From NCBI RefSeq assembly GCF_001662075.1, contig NZ_LYPL01000016.1, positions 1 to 64,000 on the forward strand: DNA of 64,000 nucleotides, in the 5' to 3' direction. Position numbers and translations under genes: made by a program. This DNA is from Rhizobium bangladeshense (lineage in GTDB: Bacteria; Pseudomonadota; Alphaproteobacteria; Rhizobiales; Rhizobiaceae). Numbering within the stretch: the stretch's first letter is position 1; the number at the start of each line of letters is the position of its first letter. Shown here piece by piece: positions 9,119 through 16,610 of the stretch. Under the pieces are notes generated by a model. The model was not told the origin of the DNA. It did not search any database and saw only the letters and a list, made by a program, of their open reading frames with translations.

Positions 9119-9730
9119 TCAAATATCCAAAAACACCGTTTCATCAGGACCCTGCAAACGGATGTCAAAATGACACGTCGCTCCGTCGCGGGTGGCGATC
9201 ATGGTTGCGACGCGTTCGCGATGTTCGATGCGCGACAGCAGCGGATCGGCGGCATTGGCCTCTGTCTCCTCCGGGAAATACATGCGCGTCTGCAGGCCGA
9301 TATTGATGCCGCGGGCGACGATCCAGACGGTGATGTGCGGGGCTTGTCTGCGGCCGTCCTTGAAGGGGACGCGGCCGGGCTTGATGGTCTCGAAGCTGTA
9401 GACGCCGTCCTCGGCGCGGGTCGGGCAGCGGCCCCAGCCAGTGAAATTCGGATCGGCGGCGCCGCGCATTTCCGAGGGGCTGTTGTAGAGGCCGGCGCTG
9501 TCGGCCTGCCAGATCTCGACGACGGCGTCGCGCACCAGAGCGCCGGCGCCGTCGAAGATGCGGCCGGTGACGGTGATGCGTTCGCCGAGCGTCTCCTCGT
9601 TGACCATCGCCACGCCGAGATCGCTGTCGTAAACGCCCGTTATGTCGCAGAAATTCGGCGTCAGGCCGATATGGACGTAGGGACCCGCCGTTTGCGACGG
9701 GGTTTCCTTGAGATAGCCGAGCTGCTGCAT
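9119..9730 (-). CDS. pcaG: Protocatechuate 3,4-dioxygenase alpha subunit
   Basis: A 203-residue intradiol dioxygenase subunit. It has TPSQTAGPYVHIGL at the N-terminus, then VTGRIFDGAGALVRDAVVEIWQAD and the PHITVWIVARGINIGLQTRMYF segment. The alpha subunit shares the fold of PcaH but lacks the full set of iron ligands; together they open protocatechuate to 3-carboxy-cis,cis-muconate. The ATG at 9730 has a GGAGGG ribosome site six bases upstream. A TTG one codon earlier is less likely. It shares one base with the stop of pcaH, so the subunits are translated in a coupled way. Confidence 0.93.
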   Translation of the reverse strand: MQQLGYLKETPSQTAGPYVHIGLTPNFCDITGVYDSDLGVAMVNEETLGERITVTGRIFDGAGALVRDAVVEIWQADSAGLYNSPSEMRGAADPNFTGWGRCPTRAEDGVYSFETIKPGRVPFKDGRRQAPHITVWIVARGINIGLQTRMYFPEETEANAADPLLSRIEHRERVATMIATRDGATCHFDIRLQGPDETVFLDI

Positions 9731-10479
9731 CAATTGCCCTCCAGCCTGTTTTCGAACATCGTCGAGCGGCGGCCGCGCAGCACGATATCGAATTTATAGG
9801 CGCGTGAATCCATTGGAATGGTATTGCCCCAGTCGAGCGGTGCGATCAGCTGCTCGATCGCCGCCTTGTCCGGGATGGTGCCGACGATCGGACATTTCCA
9901 GATCATCGGATCACCCTCGAAATACATCTGGGTGATCAGCCGCTGGGCAAAGCCGTGGCCGAAGATCGAGAAATGGATATGGGCGGGGCGCCAGTCGTTG
10001 ACGCCGTTCGGCCAGGGATAGGCGCCGGGCCGCACTGTGCGGAAGTGGTAGCGGCCTTCCTCATCGGTGATGGCGCGGCCGCAGCCGCCGAAATTTGGGT
10101 CGATCGCCGCCAGATAGCTTTCCTTCTTGTGGCGATAGCGCCCGCCGGCATTGGCCTGCCAAAACTCGACCAGGGCGCCGGCAACCGGCTTTGCCCGCTC
10201 GTCGAGCACGCGGCCGTGGACGATGATGCGTTCGCCGATGGCGCTTTCGCCGGGCCGCGCATAATTCAGGATCAGGTCGTTGTCGAGCTCGCCGATCATC
10301 GAATGGCCGAAGACCGGACCGGTGGTTTCGGAGATCGTGCCGTCGAGCGACAGCAGGGCGCGCTGCGGCGCGCGCAGCACCGACGTCTTGTAGCCGGGCG
10401 TCAGCGCCGGCGCATGCCAGGCGCGGTCGCGGGCGAAGAAGGCGCCGGTCTCCGGCTTGCGATTGACCAATTCGGACAT
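9730..10479 (-). CDS. pcaH: Protocatechuate 3,4-dioxygenase beta subunit
   Basis: A 249-residue iron-binding subunit. The expected non-heme Fe(III) ligands are visible: Y115 in GGRYRHK, Y154 in GAYPWPNG, and H167 and H169 in WRPAHIHFSIFG. Their spacings (39, 13 and 2) equal those of the Pseudomonas enzyme. It forms the active dioxygenase with PcaG in the cytoplasm. It lies directly downstream of pcaC in the PcaQ-controlled operon. Confidence 0.95.
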   Translation of the reverse strand: MSELVNRKPETGAFFARDRAWHAPALTPGYKTSVLRAPQRALLSLDGTISETTGPVFGHSMIGELDNDLILNYARPGESAIGERIIVHGRVLDERAKPVAGALVEFWQANAGGRYRHKKESYLAAIDPNFGGCGRAITDEEGRYHFRTVRPGAYPWPNGVNDWRPAHIHFSIFGHGFAQRLITQMYFEGDPMIWKCPIVGTIPDKAAIEQLIAPLDWGNTIPMDSRAYKFDIVLRGRRSTMFENRLEGN

Positions 10480-10488
10480 GGTTCCCCC

Positions 10489-10887
10489 TCAGGCCGCCTT
10501 TTCGGCGTCCATGTGTGCAAAGGTCTGCTTGGCGATCTTGATCGCATGGTTGGCGGCGGGAACGCCGGCATAGATCGCCACATGCAGGAGCGCCTCGCAG
10601 ATATCCTCGCGGGTCGCCCCGGTATTGGCGGTGGCGCGCACATGCATGGCGACCTCGTCATCCTGGCCGAGCGCCGCCAGCAGCGCGATGGTGACGATCG
10701 AGCGCTCGCGCTTGCTCAGGACAGGCCGTGACCAGACATGACCCCAGGCCGCTTCGGTGATCAGCTCCTGAAAGGGGCGGTCGAACTCCGTGGCGGTCGC
10801 GGCGGCACGGTCGACATGGGCATCGCCGAGCACGGCACGGCGGGTCGCCATGCCCTGCCGGTAGCGATCGGAGGGGGTCTCGTTCAT
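10489..10887 (-). CDS. pcaC: 4-carboxymuconolactone decarboxylase
   Basis: A 132-residue protein of the CMD family. It has RYRQGMATRRAVLGDAHVDR at the N-terminus, then WGHVWSRPVLSKRERS and a C-terminal ANTGATREDICEALLHVAIY segment. It decarboxylates 4-carboxymuconolactone to 3-oxoadipate enol-lactone. The start at 10887 overlaps the pcaD stop by four bases (ATGA). The frame stays open upstream, but only as the antisense-like shadow of pcaD. In some bacteria pcaC and pcaD are fused; here they are separate but coupled. Confidence 0.94.
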   Translation of the reverse strand: MNETPSDRYRQGMATRRAVLGDAHVDRAAATATEFDRPFQELITEAAWGHVWSRPVLSKRERSIVTIALLAALGQDDEVAMHVRATANTGATREDICEALLHVAIYAGVPAANHAIKIAKQTFAHMDAEKAA

Positions 10888-11693
10888 GGGCTGCTTTCTC
10901 CAGGCGAAATCGATGTGAGGAAGGCGCGGATGATCGCCGTCAGCGCTTCCGGCTGCTCGACGCAGGGGATATGGGCGCAGTCCGGGATGACCTCGTAACG
11001 GGCGCCCGGGATCAGCTTGGCGGTCGCAAACACGAGATCGGGCGGCGTCGAGCCGTCCTGGTCGCCGACGACGCAGATGGTCGGGACCGCGATCCTCTTG
11101 GCCGCCTCGGTGAAATCGGCATCGCGGATCGCTTCGCAGGCGGCGATATAACCTTCGACCGGCTGGCGCGTCAGCATGTTGCAATAGCCTGCATAAGCGG
11201 TGTTTTCCGGCCGGCGGAAGGCGGGCGTGAACCAGCGCTCCATGATGGTGTCGACGATGCTGCCGATGCCGTCTTTCTCAACCGCGGCGATGCGGGCATT
11301 CCAGCTTTCCGCTGTACCGATCTTAGGGGCGGTGTCGCTGAGGATGAGGGCGCGCACGAGATCCGGCCGGCGCTGATAGAGCGACTGGGCAATGAGGCCG
11401 CCGACGGAGAGGCCGCAAATGACGGCGTCCTTCACCGAGAGCAGATCGAGCAGGCCGGCGAGATCGGTCGCATGGTCCTCGATCGACGCGGGGAGCTGGC
11501 CAACATCGGACAGGCCGTGGCCGCGCTTGTCGTAAAGAATGATGGCGAAGTCCCCGGCAAGCCGCACCACGACGTCGCGCCAGATGCGGAAATCAGTTCC
11601 GAGCGAATTGATGAAGACGATCACCGGCCGGTCGGCAGGCGCGCCGATGACCTGATAATGCATCGTCACGTCGTTTATGCGGGCGAATTGCAC
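10884..11693 (-). CDS. pcaD: 3-oxoadipate enol-lactonase
   Basis: A 269-residue alpha/beta hydrolase. FINSLGTDFRIW is the oxyanion-hole region, DAVICGLSVGGLIAQSL holds the serine nucleophile, VVGDQDGSTPP the acid, and DCAHIPCVEQPE the catalytic histidine. It hydrolyses 3-oxoadipate enol-lactone to 3-oxoadipate. It is the first gene of pcaDCHGB. The region upstream is unusually long (over 500 bp to pcaQ) and carries repeats. Confidence 0.94.
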   Translation of the reverse strand: MQFARINDVTMHYQVIGAPADRPVIVFINSLGTDFRIWRDVVVRLAGDFAIILYDKRGHGLSDVGQLPASIEDHATDLAGLLDLLSVKDAVICGLSVGGLIAQSLYQRRPDLVRALILSDTAPKIGTAESWNARIAAVEKDGIGSIVDTIMERWFTPAFRRPENTAYAGYCNMLTRQPVEGYIAACEAIRDADFTEAAKRIAVPTICVVGDQDGSTPPDLVFATAKLIPGARYEVIPDCAHIPCVEQPEALTAIIRAFLTSISPGESSP

Positions 11694-11804
11694 GTCACTC
11701 TCCTCAAATCAGCCGGGGCGGCATTGTTTGGTTTCGCCGGCGAAGGGCGTTTTCGACACTGACACCCCACGCTGCGAATGGCCGCGCCCGTCTCTCCACT
11801 CGCC

Positions 11805-11890
11805 GTCATGCTCGGCCTTGAGCCGAGCATCCACCACGCACCCACCAACAGCCGCGGCATGGATCCTCGGGTCAAGCCCGAGGATGACGG
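11805..11890. repeat. Palindromic intergenic repeat, copy 1 (two hairpins)
   Basis: Two hairpins lie here: 11808-11830 (ATGCTCGGC-x5-GCCGAGCAT) and 11863-11885 (ATCCTCGGG-x5-CCCGAGGAT). The element lies between pcaD and pcaQ. A second, partial copy begins at 12047. This CATGCTCGG...CCGAGCATCC form is frequent in rhizobial intergenic DNA. Confidence 0.75.
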
Positions 11891-12046
11891 AGAGTGGGAT
11901 TGGCCGCCCCTAATCCTAGCTTGCCGGATCGAGCCACGCGTCTCGACCCGTCCCTCCGCCCCCGCAGTCGGGGCGCGAGGGCATATGCCGCACTGTCTCC
12001 CTCAATCTCGGCGCCGCGAATGGCTCCGTGCGCCTACCCATCCTCC

Positions 12047-12110
12047 GTCATGCTCGGGCTTGACCCGAGCATCCACGCGGCAGCAGCCACGGCATGGATC
12101 CTCGGCTGGG
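12047..12110. repeat. Palindromic intergenic repeat, copy 2 (partial)
   Basis: The first hairpin is at 12050-12072 (ATGCTCGGG-x5-CCCGAGCAT). It is followed by GGCATGGATCCTCGG, which matches the start of the second hairpin of copy 1 and then diverges. The two copies suggest a local duplication or two insertions in the pcaD-pcaQ gap. Confidence 0.7.
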
Positions 12111-12226
12111 GTTTGGCTTTTCGCCAAGCTCGCCCGCCGCATGGCGCCCATCCAACAGTACATACTCCTATTGATAAAACTGACGGGTTGATCCGGTTAA
12201 GTAAAATGATATTTTCTGGCTTTTCG

Positions 12227-12242
12227 ATAACCATGGAGTTAT
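12227..12242. promoter_or_regulatory. Candidate PcaQ operator
   Basis: ATAACC-ATGG-AGTTAT is an imperfect inverted repeat. It resembles the ATAACC-N4-GGTTAA type of site described for rhizobial PcaQ, a LysR activator that works with beta-carboxymuconate or related coinducers. It lies directly upstream of, and slightly overlaps, the start region of pcaQ, which suits autoregulation. It is over 500 bp from pcaD. Confidence 0.5.
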
Positions 12243-12249
12243 GCGAGCA

Positions 12250-13167
12250 ATGATCGACAGCCGCATCAAGTTTCGCCATTTGCAGACTTTTGTCGAGGTG
12301 GCGCGGCAGAAGAGCGTGATGAAGGCGGCCGAATTACTGCATGTGAGCCAGCCGGCGGTGACGAAGACGATCCGTGAACTGGAGCAGGTGCTGGGTGTCG
12401 ATGTCTTCGAGCGCGACGGCCGCGGCATCAAGATCACCCGCTACGGCGAGGTTTTCCTGCGCCATGCCGGGGCGGCGCTGACAGCGCTGCGCCAGGGTCT
12501 CGATTCGGTCTCGCAGGAACAGTTCGCCGACGCGCCGCCGATCCGCATCGGCGCCCTACCGACGGTCTCGTCGCGCATCATGCCGCGGGCGATGGAGCTC
12601 TTTCTTCAGGAGAAGACGTGGAGCCGGGTGAAGATCGTCACCGGGGAGAACGCGGTGCTGTTGGAAGAGCTTCGCGTCGGTGACCTCGATCTGGTCGTCG
12701 GGCGCCTGGCCGGCGCCGAAAAGATGGCCGGCTTTTCCTTCGAGCATCTTTATTCAGAACAGGTGGTGTTTGCCGTGCGCGCCGGCCATCCGCTGCTTGA
12801 CGGCCGGCAGTCGCTGTTCTCAGCCTTCGCGGATTATACGGTGCTGATGCCGACGCGCGGTTCGATCATCCGGCCAGTTGTCGAAAATTTCCTCATCGCC
12901 AACGGCGTTTCCAGCCTGCCGAACCAGATCGAGACGGTGTCGGATGCCTTCGGTCGCGCTTTCCTCAGGTCAAGCGACGCGATCTGGATCATTTCCAACG
13001 GCGTGGTGGCCGGCGATGTCGCCGACGGGCGGCTGGCGCTTCTGCCGGTCGATACCGGCGAGACCAAGGGACCGGTCGGGCTGACGATGCGCGCCGATGC
13101 CGTGCCGTCGGCACTGCAATCGATCCTGATGCAGACGATCCGCGAGGCGGCGCGGGAGCTTTCCTGA
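12250..13167 (+). CDS. pcaQ: LysR-type activator of the pca operon
   Basis: About 305 residues. The N-terminal winged helix reads MIDSRIKFRHLQTFVEVAR, then AAELLHVSQPAVTKTIRELE, which is the LysR helix-turn-helix. The remaining residues form the coinducer-binding domain. It is divergent from pcaDCHGB, the classic arrangement for PcaQ. The ATG at 12250 is chosen because the ATG nine bases upstream lies only two bases from GGAG and inside the candidate operator. PcaQ activates pcaDCHGB in response to pathway intermediates. Confidence 0.9.
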   Translation: MIDSRIKFRHLQTFVEVARQKSVMKAAELLHVSQPAVTKTIRELEQVLGVDVFERDGRGIKITRYGEVFLRHAGAALTALRQGLDSVSQEQFADAPPIRIGALPTVSSRIMPRAMELFLQEKTWSRVKIVTGENAVLLEELRVGDLDLVVGRLAGAEKMAGFSFEHLYSEQVVFAVRAGHPLLDGRQSLFSAFADYTVLMPTRGSIIRPVVENFLIANGVSSLPNQIETVSDAFGRAFLRSSDAIWIISNGVVAGDVADGRLALLPVDTGETKGPVGLTMRADAVPSALQSILMQTIREAARELS

Positions 13168-13207
13168 ACTTTCCCTCTTCAAATTTGCTTGCCGGACGCC
13201 CAGATTT

Positions 13208-13223
13208 GGACTAAATCTAGTTC
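13208..13223. promoter_or_regulatory. Candidate operator/promoter of the toxin-antitoxin pair
   Basis: GGACTAAATCTAGTTC is an imperfect dyad (ACTA-AATC-TAGT core) 14 bases upstream of the antitoxin ATG. Dyads in this place commonly bind the antitoxin or the toxin-antitoxin complex for autorepression. The assignment is by position only. Confidence 0.4.
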
Positions 13224-13236
13224 AGGACAGGAGAGC

Positions 13237-13752
13237 ATGATGCAGCAGGCACGACGCAGGGAGCAGGAGGCGGAACGGCTGGAAACGGAGCGGTTTGCGC
13301 CGGCAAACCGACGGCGGCTGAGCCCGCCGGCTTTGCGGACCTTTCTGGCGATCGCCGATCTCTGGGGCTTGAACGAAGAACAGCGGCTGCTCGTGCTCGG
13401 CTACCCCTCCCGCTCGACCTATCACAGCTGGGCCAAGCAGGCGCGCGAGCACGGGGCCTTCACGCTCGATGTCGATACGCTGACCCGGATCTCCGCCGTG
13501 TTCGGCATCCATCAGGCGCTCGGCGTGCTGTTTTCCGATGAGCGCGCCGGCGTCGCCTGGCTGCGCATGCCACATCACGCCCCGGTTTTCGGCGGCCATC
13601 CGCCGCTCGACATCGTCACCAACGGAACCCAGGACGGGTTGATGACCGTGCGCCGGTTCCTCGATGGCGCCCGCGGCGGCCTCTACATGCCGCCGAACAG
13701 GCTCGACGAGGCCTTCACGCCTTACGAAGACACGGACATCGTCTTCCGGTGA
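13237..13752 (+). CDS. Xre/ParS-type antitoxin (toxin-binding domain, DUF2384-like)
   Basis: A 171-residue protein with an N-terminal helix-turn-helix-like region and a C-terminal MbcA/ParS/Xre-type toxin-binding segment. FLAIADLWGLNEEQRLLVLG and RISAVFGIHQALGVLFSDE fit that family, and the C-terminal stretch DGLMTVRRFLDGARGG is typical. The ATG at 13237 follows an AGGAGAG ribosome site; the in-frame codon at 13189 has none. It overlaps the RES toxin start by four bases (GTGA). It should neutralise the toxin and repress the operon. Confidence 0.85.
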   Translation: MMQQARRREQEAERLETERFAPANRRRLSPPALRTFLAIADLWGLNEEQRLLVLGYPSRSTYHSWAKQAREHGAFTLDVDTLTRISAVFGIHQALGVLFSDERAGVAWLRMPHHAPVFGGHPPLDIVTNGTQDGLMTVRRFLDGARGGLYMPPNRLDEAFTPYEDTDIVFR

Positions 13753-14447
13753 GCGACCGTTTTGCCGAGGCGCCGCATCCGTCCTACCGGCTGATCCCGT
13801 CGCAATTTCCACCGATCGGTCTCTTCGACACGGTGGCGAGGGCGGCCGATCTCGAAGCCGTGATGGACCTCGTCGGCTGGACCAATGACCGGCTGGTCGC
13901 CGACCGCATCCGGCGGCTTCCCGAAAGCGAGTGGGTCTACGGCACACCCAATGCCAGCATCGTGATGGCGGCATTCCTGCATGTCGCACCCGGCGGAATG
14001 CGTTTCAACGGCCCCGATCTCGGCGCCTGGTATGCCGCCGACAACTTGAAGACAGCCGCCGCCGAGGTCGGCCATCATCTCCGGCGCGAGGCCGTGGCGC
14101 GTGGGGTGGCGACGATGGCGCGCACTTACCGATGCTATGCCGCCAACCTGATCGGCGACTATCTCGACATTCGCGGCGAACAGGCGCGGCGGCCGGATGT
14201 CTATGATGGTGCCAGCTATTCAGCGTCGCAGATCCTGGGCGAACAGGTGCGCGCGAGCGGCGGCGCCGGCATAGTTTATGACAGCGTGCGGCTGAGGGGC
14301 GGGGTGAACGTCGCGGCGCATCGGCCGAAGAACATCCGCGAGGTGGTGCAGGCCGATCATTTCGAAATCACCGTTTTCGCCGCCGACCGGCGCATCGATG
14401 TCCGGAAGCTTTCAACGCGACGGCGACGGCCGAAAACCGGAGTCTAG
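13749..14447 (+). CDS. RES-domain toxin
   Basis: A 232-residue RES-domain protein with the three name-giving residues in context: arginine in SYRLIPSQFPP, glutamate in the helix NLKTAAAEVGHHL, and serine in IVYDSVRLRGG. RES toxins such as MbcT degrade NAD+ and resemble ADP-ribosyltransferases, which causes growth arrest. It starts with GTG coupled to the antitoxin. Its stop codon TAG lies in the outermost bases of a palindromic repeat (CTAGAGC), so the element abuts the coding end. Confidence 0.87.
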   Translation: MSDRFAEAPHPSYRLIPSQFPPIGLFDTVARAADLEAVMDLVGWTNDRLVADRIRRLPESEWVYGTPNASIVMAAFLHVAPGGMRFNGPDLGAWYAADNLKTAAAEVGHHLRREAVARGVATMARTYRCYAANLIGDYLDIRGEQARRPDVYDGASYSASQILGEQVRASGGAGIVYDSVRLRGGVNVAAHRPKNIREVVQADHFEITVFAADRRIDVRKLSTRRRRPKTGV

Positions 14448-14547
14448 AGCATTTCCGTTTTTCTCCGAATCACGAAAATGCTCTATTTCTTTGTTTCCAC
14501 GCAATTCCGGACGCAAAACCGCGACGCACTTTTGCTGGATTGCTCTA
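14444..14547. repeat. RIME-like intergenic mosaic element between convergent genes
   Basis: The first hairpin runs from CTAGAGCATTTCCG to CGAAAATGCTCT (about 14444-14494). The second part pairs GCAATTCCGG with the inverted GCTGGATTGC at the right end (to 14547). The ends supply the stop codons of both flanking convergent genes (TAG at 14445 on plus, TAG at 14547 on minus). It may serve as a bidirectional terminator. Confidence 0.7.
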
Positions 14548-15180
14548 AACCGGCAGCCGTTCGGCCCATGCCTTCGCCGCCTTGGCCATCGTGGCAAGGT
14601 GATCGGCGGCGGAGAAGCCGGAGATCTTCTTGCGCGGCTTGAGATCGTGATCGCCGTCCTCGAGCCAGAGGATCTCGATCCGGTTGGAGAGATCGTATCC
14701 CGGCACTTCGTCGCGCGTGCCGAATTCGTCGCGCGTTCCCTGGCAGATCAGCGTCGGTGTCGCTAGCCTTTTGAGGTGGCTGGTGCGCAACTTCTCCGGC
14801 TGCCCGGGCGGATGGAAGGGATAGCCGAGGCAGATGAGGCCGACGATCTTTCCCCTGTCATGGAGATCGTCGGCGACCATGCTGGCAACTCGACCGCCCA
14901 TCGATTTTCCGCCGATGATCAGAGGCCCCTCGGCATTAAGCGCGGCAATCGCCGCCTCATATTCGGGATTGAGCGTTTCGGCGCGTGGCGGCTTGCGAAT
15001 TCCCGTACGGCGGGCGGCCATATAGGCGAATTCGAAGCGGGCAACGCGGAAGCCGACGCCGGCAAGCGCCGCCGCTGCTGCTGTCATCGACGTCGAATCC
15101 ATCGGCGCGCCGGCGCCATGGGCAAGCAGAATCGTATAGTGCGCATCCTGCGGCCCCTGCAGCAGAAACCCGTCGGCCAT
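14545..15180 (-). CDS. Small alpha/beta hydrolase (KANL3/Tex30-like family)
   Basis: A 211-residue serine hydrolase. ILLAHGAGAPMDS is the oxyanion-hole loop, LIIGGKSMGGRVAS holds the serine nucleophile, ICQGTRDEFG the acid and LEDGDHDLKPRK the catalytic histidine. The ATG at 15180 follows a GGAGG site seven bases upstream, so the longer open frame upstream is ignored. The family is widespread and mostly uncharacterised, so no substrate is assigned. Confidence 0.83.
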   Translation of the reverse strand: MADGFLLQGPQDAHYTILLAHGAGAPMDSTSMTAAAAALAGVGFRVARFEFAYMAARRTGIRKPPRAETLNPEYEAAIAALNAEGPLIIGGKSMGGRVASMVADDLHDRGKIVGLICLGYPFHPPGQPEKLRTSHLKRLATPTLICQGTRDEFGTRDEVPGYDLSNRIEILWLEDGDHDLKPRKKISGFSAADHLATMAKAAKAWAERLPV

Positions 15181-15249
15181 CGGCAATCCTCCATCCCCCG
15201 CCGGAACCATGTCGACGGCCCTGACTTCTTCCCTGGAAAGGAGAAGACA

Positions 15250-15432
15250 ATGTCGACGAATGATGAAAACGTAAAGCCCGAGCAGCGCCGTCCCAAGGAT
15301 GTCAAGGTCGTTCCTGAGAAGCCGGAACCCGCTGACGCTGAATCGATGGCGCCGCCTGCCGTGCAGCCGCCTGGGGAAGGGGATAAAAGCCAACGACCGG
15401 TGGTCAATCCCGTGACCGGCGTCGCCCTTTAA
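15250..15432 (+). CDS. Small hydrophilic protein, Pro/Lys/Glu-rich
   Basis: A 60-residue protein beginning MSTNDENVKPEQRRPKDVK, with no hydrophobic segment and many Pro, Lys and Glu residues, probably disordered. A GGAG site lies upstream of the ATG. It is divergent from the hydrolase gene across 69 bp. I do not recognise the family. A strong predicted promoter begins just after its stop codon. Confidence 0.6.
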   Translation: MSTNDENVKPEQRRPKDVKVVPEKPEPADAESMAPPAVQPPGEGDKSQRPVVNPVTGVAL

Positions 15433-15447
15433 AATGCAAAACAGCCC

Positions 15448-15476
15448 TTGAAACGGCGAAAGAGTGGGTCCATATA
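15448..15476 (+). promoter_or_regulatory. Sigma-70-type promoter for a candidate sRNA
   Basis: TTGAAA at 15448-15453 and CATATA at 15471-15476 are separated by exactly 17 bases, close to the housekeeping consensus of alphaproteobacteria. Transcription should begin near 15483 and run toward a strong terminator about 95 bases downstream. Confidence 0.55.
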
Positions 15477-15480
15477 GCGG

Positions 15481-15579
15481 CTCTGCCTGAAAAACGGATG
15501 CGTGCGGTATCGACGTCGTCGAGCCGTTCGCCGTCCGACAGGATAAGGGCGCTCCCCGCAAGGGTCGAGCGCCCTTTTT
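15481..15579 (+). ncRNA. Candidate small RNA of about 97 nt
   Basis: This intergenic segment runs from the predicted start site to the end of a rho-independent terminator. It contains no open frame with a ribosome site. The inside pairs weakly (GACG, CGTCG and GAGCC-type arms), and the 3' end forms a strong hairpin with a T tail. I do not recognise it as one of the named alphaproteobacterial sRNA families. Confidence 0.5.
15547..15579 (+). terminator. Rho-independent terminator
   Basis: GGGCGCTC (15547-15554) pairs with GAGCGCCC (15567-15574) around a 12-base loop and is followed by five T residues. It ends the candidate sRNA and possibly the small protein transcript. Confidence 0.85.
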
Positions 15580-15656
15580 GCTTTCTGATGAGGCTATCTC
15601 GAGGCCCCGGTATCGGCGGCGACGAGCTTGAGGATCTCCCACCAAAATCTATATAG

Positions 15657-15779
15657 CACTTCGGAATCCCGAAATTGGTTGTGGCGTTGAGATCGTTGGA
15701 CTTTTCTGAGCGACGACACCGAGCAAACGCGCTCGAATTTCGGAATCCCGAAGCGGCGGAATTTCGGGATTCCGAAGTG
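15657..15779. repeat. 123-bp element with 20-bp perfect terminal inverted repeats
   Basis: CACTTCGGAATCCCGAAATT at 15657-15676 is perfectly inverted at 15760-15779. A third copy of the 14-bp core TTCGGAATCCCGAA lies inside at 15739-15752. The core is itself a near-palindrome (TTCGG-AATC-CCGAA). The set lies 110-230 bp upstream of the DUF899 gene. It could be a MITE-like element or a triple operator. Confidence 0.75.
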
Positions 15780-15890
15780 GGATATTTTTTGCCGCGCTGT
15801 CGATTTTCGCGTCAGTCGATCGTCATTCTAACGATGTGCTGCAATTCCCCTGCGGTCGGCACATCATCAGGCAACGACAGGAGGATTGTC

Positions 15891-16592
15891 ATGGATAGCA
15901 GTCAGCTGGTACCCGCCGCCGTACTCGCGGCCAAGAATGGCGTTCGTTTCCCGAACGAGAGCGAGGAATATCGTATCGCCCGCGACGCGCTGCTGGCCGA
16001 AGAGATCGAATTGCGCCGGCATATCGAGCGCGTGGCGAGACAGCGCCGGGCACTGCCGCCGGGCGGTGAGATAAAGAGGAACTACGGCTTCGAAGGCCCA
16101 GACGGGCCGATCTCCTTCGCCGAGCTCTTCGCCGACAAGGACACGCTGATCATCTACAGCTACATGTTCGGGCCGGAGCGCGAGCGTCCATGCCCGATGT
16201 GCACCTCGCTGCTGTCGGCCTGGGACGGCGAGGTCCCCGACATTCAGCAGCGCGCCGCCCTTGCAATCGTCGCGCTTTCGCCGATCGGCAGGCTGCTTGC
16301 CTTCAAGAGGGAGCGCGGCTGGCACCACCTGCCGCTCTATTCCGATCCGTCGGGCGATTACAGCCGCGATTATCACGCTATCGGCAGAGGCGGCGGCGAT
16401 GATGCTGCCTTCAACGTGTTCACGCGACGCGATGGGACCATACGTCACTTCTGGAGCCAGGAAATGGGCGGCGTGACGGCCGATCCCGGCGAGGATCCGC
16501 GTGGCGCGCCCGATCTGATGCCACTCTGGACCGTGCTCGATTGTACGCCCGAAGGCCGGGCACCCGACTGGTATCCGAAGCTGTCCTATTGA
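15891..16592 (+). CDS. DUF899 thioredoxin-like protein
   Basis: A 233-residue protein of the DUF899 family. It has RNYGFEGPDGPISFAELF, then RPCPMCTSLLSAWDGEV with a CxxC pair, GWHHLPLYSD, and NVFTRRDGTIRHFW near the end. The family has a thioredoxin-like fold and no settled reaction. The ATG at 15891 follows GGAGG; an upstream in-frame start in the repeat region has no support. Three palindromes upstream suggest specific regulation. Confidence 0.85.
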   Translation: MDSSQLVPAAVLAAKNGVRFPNESEEYRIARDALLAEEIELRRHIERVARQRRALPPGGEIKRNYGFEGPDGPISFAELFADKDTLIIYSYMFGPERERPCPMCTSLLSAWDGEVPDIQQRAALAIVALSPIGRLLAFKRERGWHHLPLYSDPSGDYSRDYHAIGRGGGDDAAFNVFTRRDGTIRHFWSQEMGGVTADPGEDPRGAPDLMPLWTVLDCTPEGRAPDWYPKLSY

Positions 16593-16610
16593 GGTCAGGC
16601 ACGTCCTGCC

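Noticed and set aside
11760..12110. CRISPR-like array from repeated palindromes
   Set aside because: Only two imperfect copies, no regular spacers and no cas genes in the window.
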